A stretch of 64,000 bases of DNA, taken from CBDFKV01 sp965249035 (lineage in GTDB: Bacteria; Pseudomonadota; Gammaproteobacteria; Arenicellales; Poriferihabitantaceae). The DNA lies in NCBI GenBank assembly GCA_965249035.1, contig CBDFKV010000002.1, positions 13,468 to 77,467 on the forward strand, in the 5' to 3' direction. Made by a program: the position numbers and the translations under genes. Below, one piece after another: positions 63,601 through 64,000 of the stretch. A model generated the notes under the pieces. That model was not told where the DNA came from, made no database searches, and saw only the letters and a program-made list of their open reading frames with translations. Numbering within the stretch: position 1 is the stretch's first letter; the number at the start of each line of letters is the position of its first letter.

Positions 63601-64000
63601 CGACAACAAAGCATCACCACTACTAACACTGGCGCCGCTGAAGGTCGCATAATTCGAATGAGGCCTATTCACCATGGCGACAAGATCATCCGTCACTTGC
63701 ACATCGTGCAAGGTCACATTACCCGTATTCTCAACCTCCAGATCAAAAGTCACCTGATAGTTTCCACCACCCAAATCAACGGGTGATCCTACATTCAGTG
63801 TCTTCGATACTTCAATTGCTGGTATTGGCGTCACTAACAGCGTCGTCGGATCATCCGTCGGATCTGTCGGATCGTTCGGGTTCTCTAACAAAGGATTAGC
63901 CGTCTCGACCAAGTCTGGGTCGGTAATCGGAGTCGGTGCACCGCCTGGCGCTACTGCCTCTGGCTCAGTGCCCGCATCTGACGTATCCGTCACATCCGCG
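60685..64000 (-). CDS. Very large secreted C25 (gingipain-like) peptidase, 5' end cut by window edge
   Basis: At least 1,105 codons open to the right edge. The first visible GTG (63993) is not the real start, since the frame continues upstream. Counting from it: Pro/Thr/Asp-rich linker (1-60), a DUF11-like repeat (about 60-200; VSKTLNVGSPVDLGGG), a fibronectin-like part (205-305), a charged helix (310-350), an internal hydrophobic stretch ending APAEATE (377-396), then the peptidase part with catalytic His972 (SYIGHSSADRW) and Cys1006 (AQWGCWNAF), a calcium-type loop DLDNDNIPD (867-875) and a C-terminus without a sorting domain. Probably secreted and extracellular. It is the first of three co-oriented secreted-protein genes. 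Confidence 0.88.
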   Translation of the reverse strand, partial: ADVTDTSDAGTEPEAVAPGGAPTPITDPDLVETANPLLENPNDPTDPTDDPTTLLVTPIPAIEVSKTLNVGSPVDLGGGNYQVTFDLEVENTGNVTLHDVQVTDDLVAMVNRPHSNYATFSGASVSSGDALLSPNPGFDGSGDINLLTGTDMLPAGQKAVISVTFTFTPDVYYGPFDNVATASGLAPNNESVNDTDNDLFQMEIDKVLPITLGWLKTSAQGDGKVLFEWTTETEVANVGYILWVQGADEQWVQLNDKMIVSQGDSLNVQYYDYLASDIEGTVFRITDVGVSGKLEHHGPYELGRMYGVQADRKATDWNEINRAADGKEKVRDQQRRDDLERRMQMLRNQQSSLDVSLDSDRVVALSDEQNGQRSTATGMVGRFMGLVLSALIAPAEATELLNFGVESAGIYRVTHEQLVDEGVDLGPFPLAQIGLKSDNQLVPVKLELGEDGTFGAGSWIEFTGEGKDTLYTGTNQYTLVLGEGQVLITTDDRALPEGPVAYSYLAEKTYAPENGYTHHSPDRYDPWYADKLDAIDGPVQKTVDLYLDDHAPAYSVSGGSQNADQLAAVKPRLEVNLWGASALPGNGLTNPDHHVQIDLNGTQVADERFDGIRVYTVKKPLSQLVSGNNQIKIKVPNDDGYQFDLMHLDRVTLSYPRHFKAEEGGESLVFPSAWNKFRVRGLSKQEATVYRVDGPGATSEMSTQEGKCYGEEIGCIVTFAGDGTDSVYYVSTGEGIKTPTISVAPAHEDLFVGNAAHLVIAHPDFIGTANGSLEVYASELAEIYGSSDLVSVDSIYAQYSGHVLAAESIQAYIKEAYSRRGTRQVTLVGGDMYDYRDNLNSGARSFVPSLYVRIGVNLNAVPSDSKYGDLDNDNIPDLAITRLPVRTEVELERLLNKRTRYLARDNHRDAVFAAEKVDDGYSFKADSQELIANHFGDWDEVATAYIDDTGVADAKAALVSEINAGVSLTSYIGHSSADRWSDYGLFGGDEIAGLTNTQSPTVVAQWGCWNAFYVNPENESMVQRFLLENDQGAVTVMGATSLASAFAEKKMASLLYERLNQGMRLGEAALSAKRKLAESSPYQYDMLLGWAMLGPMDMVVNNAN

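Overview
The window looks like a chromosomal segment of a free-living, respiring, probably marine gammaproteobacterium. The evidence is the single-gene order rsmG-parA-parB-atpI-atpBEFHAGDC, together with glnE, ilvD, ilvA, hemL, comEC, prlC, an LpxL-type acyltransferase, a family-9 (heptosyltransferase-like) enzyme, and a TRAP-type carboxylate transporter. Base composition is close to even. I cannot name the genus; an Arenicella/Marinicella-like lineage is only a guess. I found no tRNA, rRNA, CRISPR array, prophage or insertion sequence. Most of the window is core genome; the accessory parts are about 4.9-12.7 kb and 58.5-64 kb.

Layout. 1-1.7 kb: TRAP transporter membrane subunits dctQ-dctM (dctM runs off the left edge). 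2.0-4.8 kb: metK-ahcY, the SAM cycle, with a palindromic operator candidate at the likely start site. 4.9-12.7 kb: a minus-strand run of ten genes: two NosL-type proteins, a small anchored protein, a MacB/FtsX-like ABC transporter, a polytopic membrane protein with a His/Cys cluster, a TlpA-like thioredoxin lipoprotein, a RegB/RegA-type redox two-component system and an anchored periplasmic protein. No nosZ or oxidase lies beside it, so its target is unknown. 12.8-18.4 kb: glnE, an EamA exporter, ilvD. 18.5-23.2 kb: a DinB-like protein, a divergent pair of DUF2959 paralogues, an MscS channel, a group II PLP decarboxylase. 23.2-30.4 kb: the complete F1Fo ATP synthase operon. 30.5-33.7 kb: parB, parA, rsmG and a fused folB-folK gene. 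33.7-38.3 kb: plsY, nadA, a small Tat-type exported protein, a PCuAC copper chaperone and hemN with an FNR/Anr-like box. 38.3-41.5 kb: a glycerophosphodiesterase, argF and divergent argG, with an attenuator-like element in the argF leader. 41.5-49.5 kb: an orphan sugar-phosphate transferase, rsfS, nadD, a small unknown gene, ilvA, comEC, hemL. 49.7-52.4 kb: a 2Fe-2S thioredoxin-like ferredoxin, a possible small RNA, then selD-mnmH (tRNA selenouridine). 52.5-58.5 kb: lipid A/core enzymes, a lipoprotein, prlC and gor. 58.5-64 kb: a secreted-peptidase locus with a subtilisin-like protease, a poly-Thr protein with a twin-arginine-like signal, and a very large gingipain-like (C25) protein that runs off the right edge.

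Translational coupling is common: TAATG at metK/ahcY and folBK/rsmG, TGATG at selD/mnmH, ATGA at eamA/glnE and lpxL/glycosyltransferase. Several genes must start with GTG or TTG. The parts I find most worth checking are the NosL-ABC-RegBA module, the argF leader attenuator, the possible small RNA at 50.1 kb, the metK operator and the peptidase locus.
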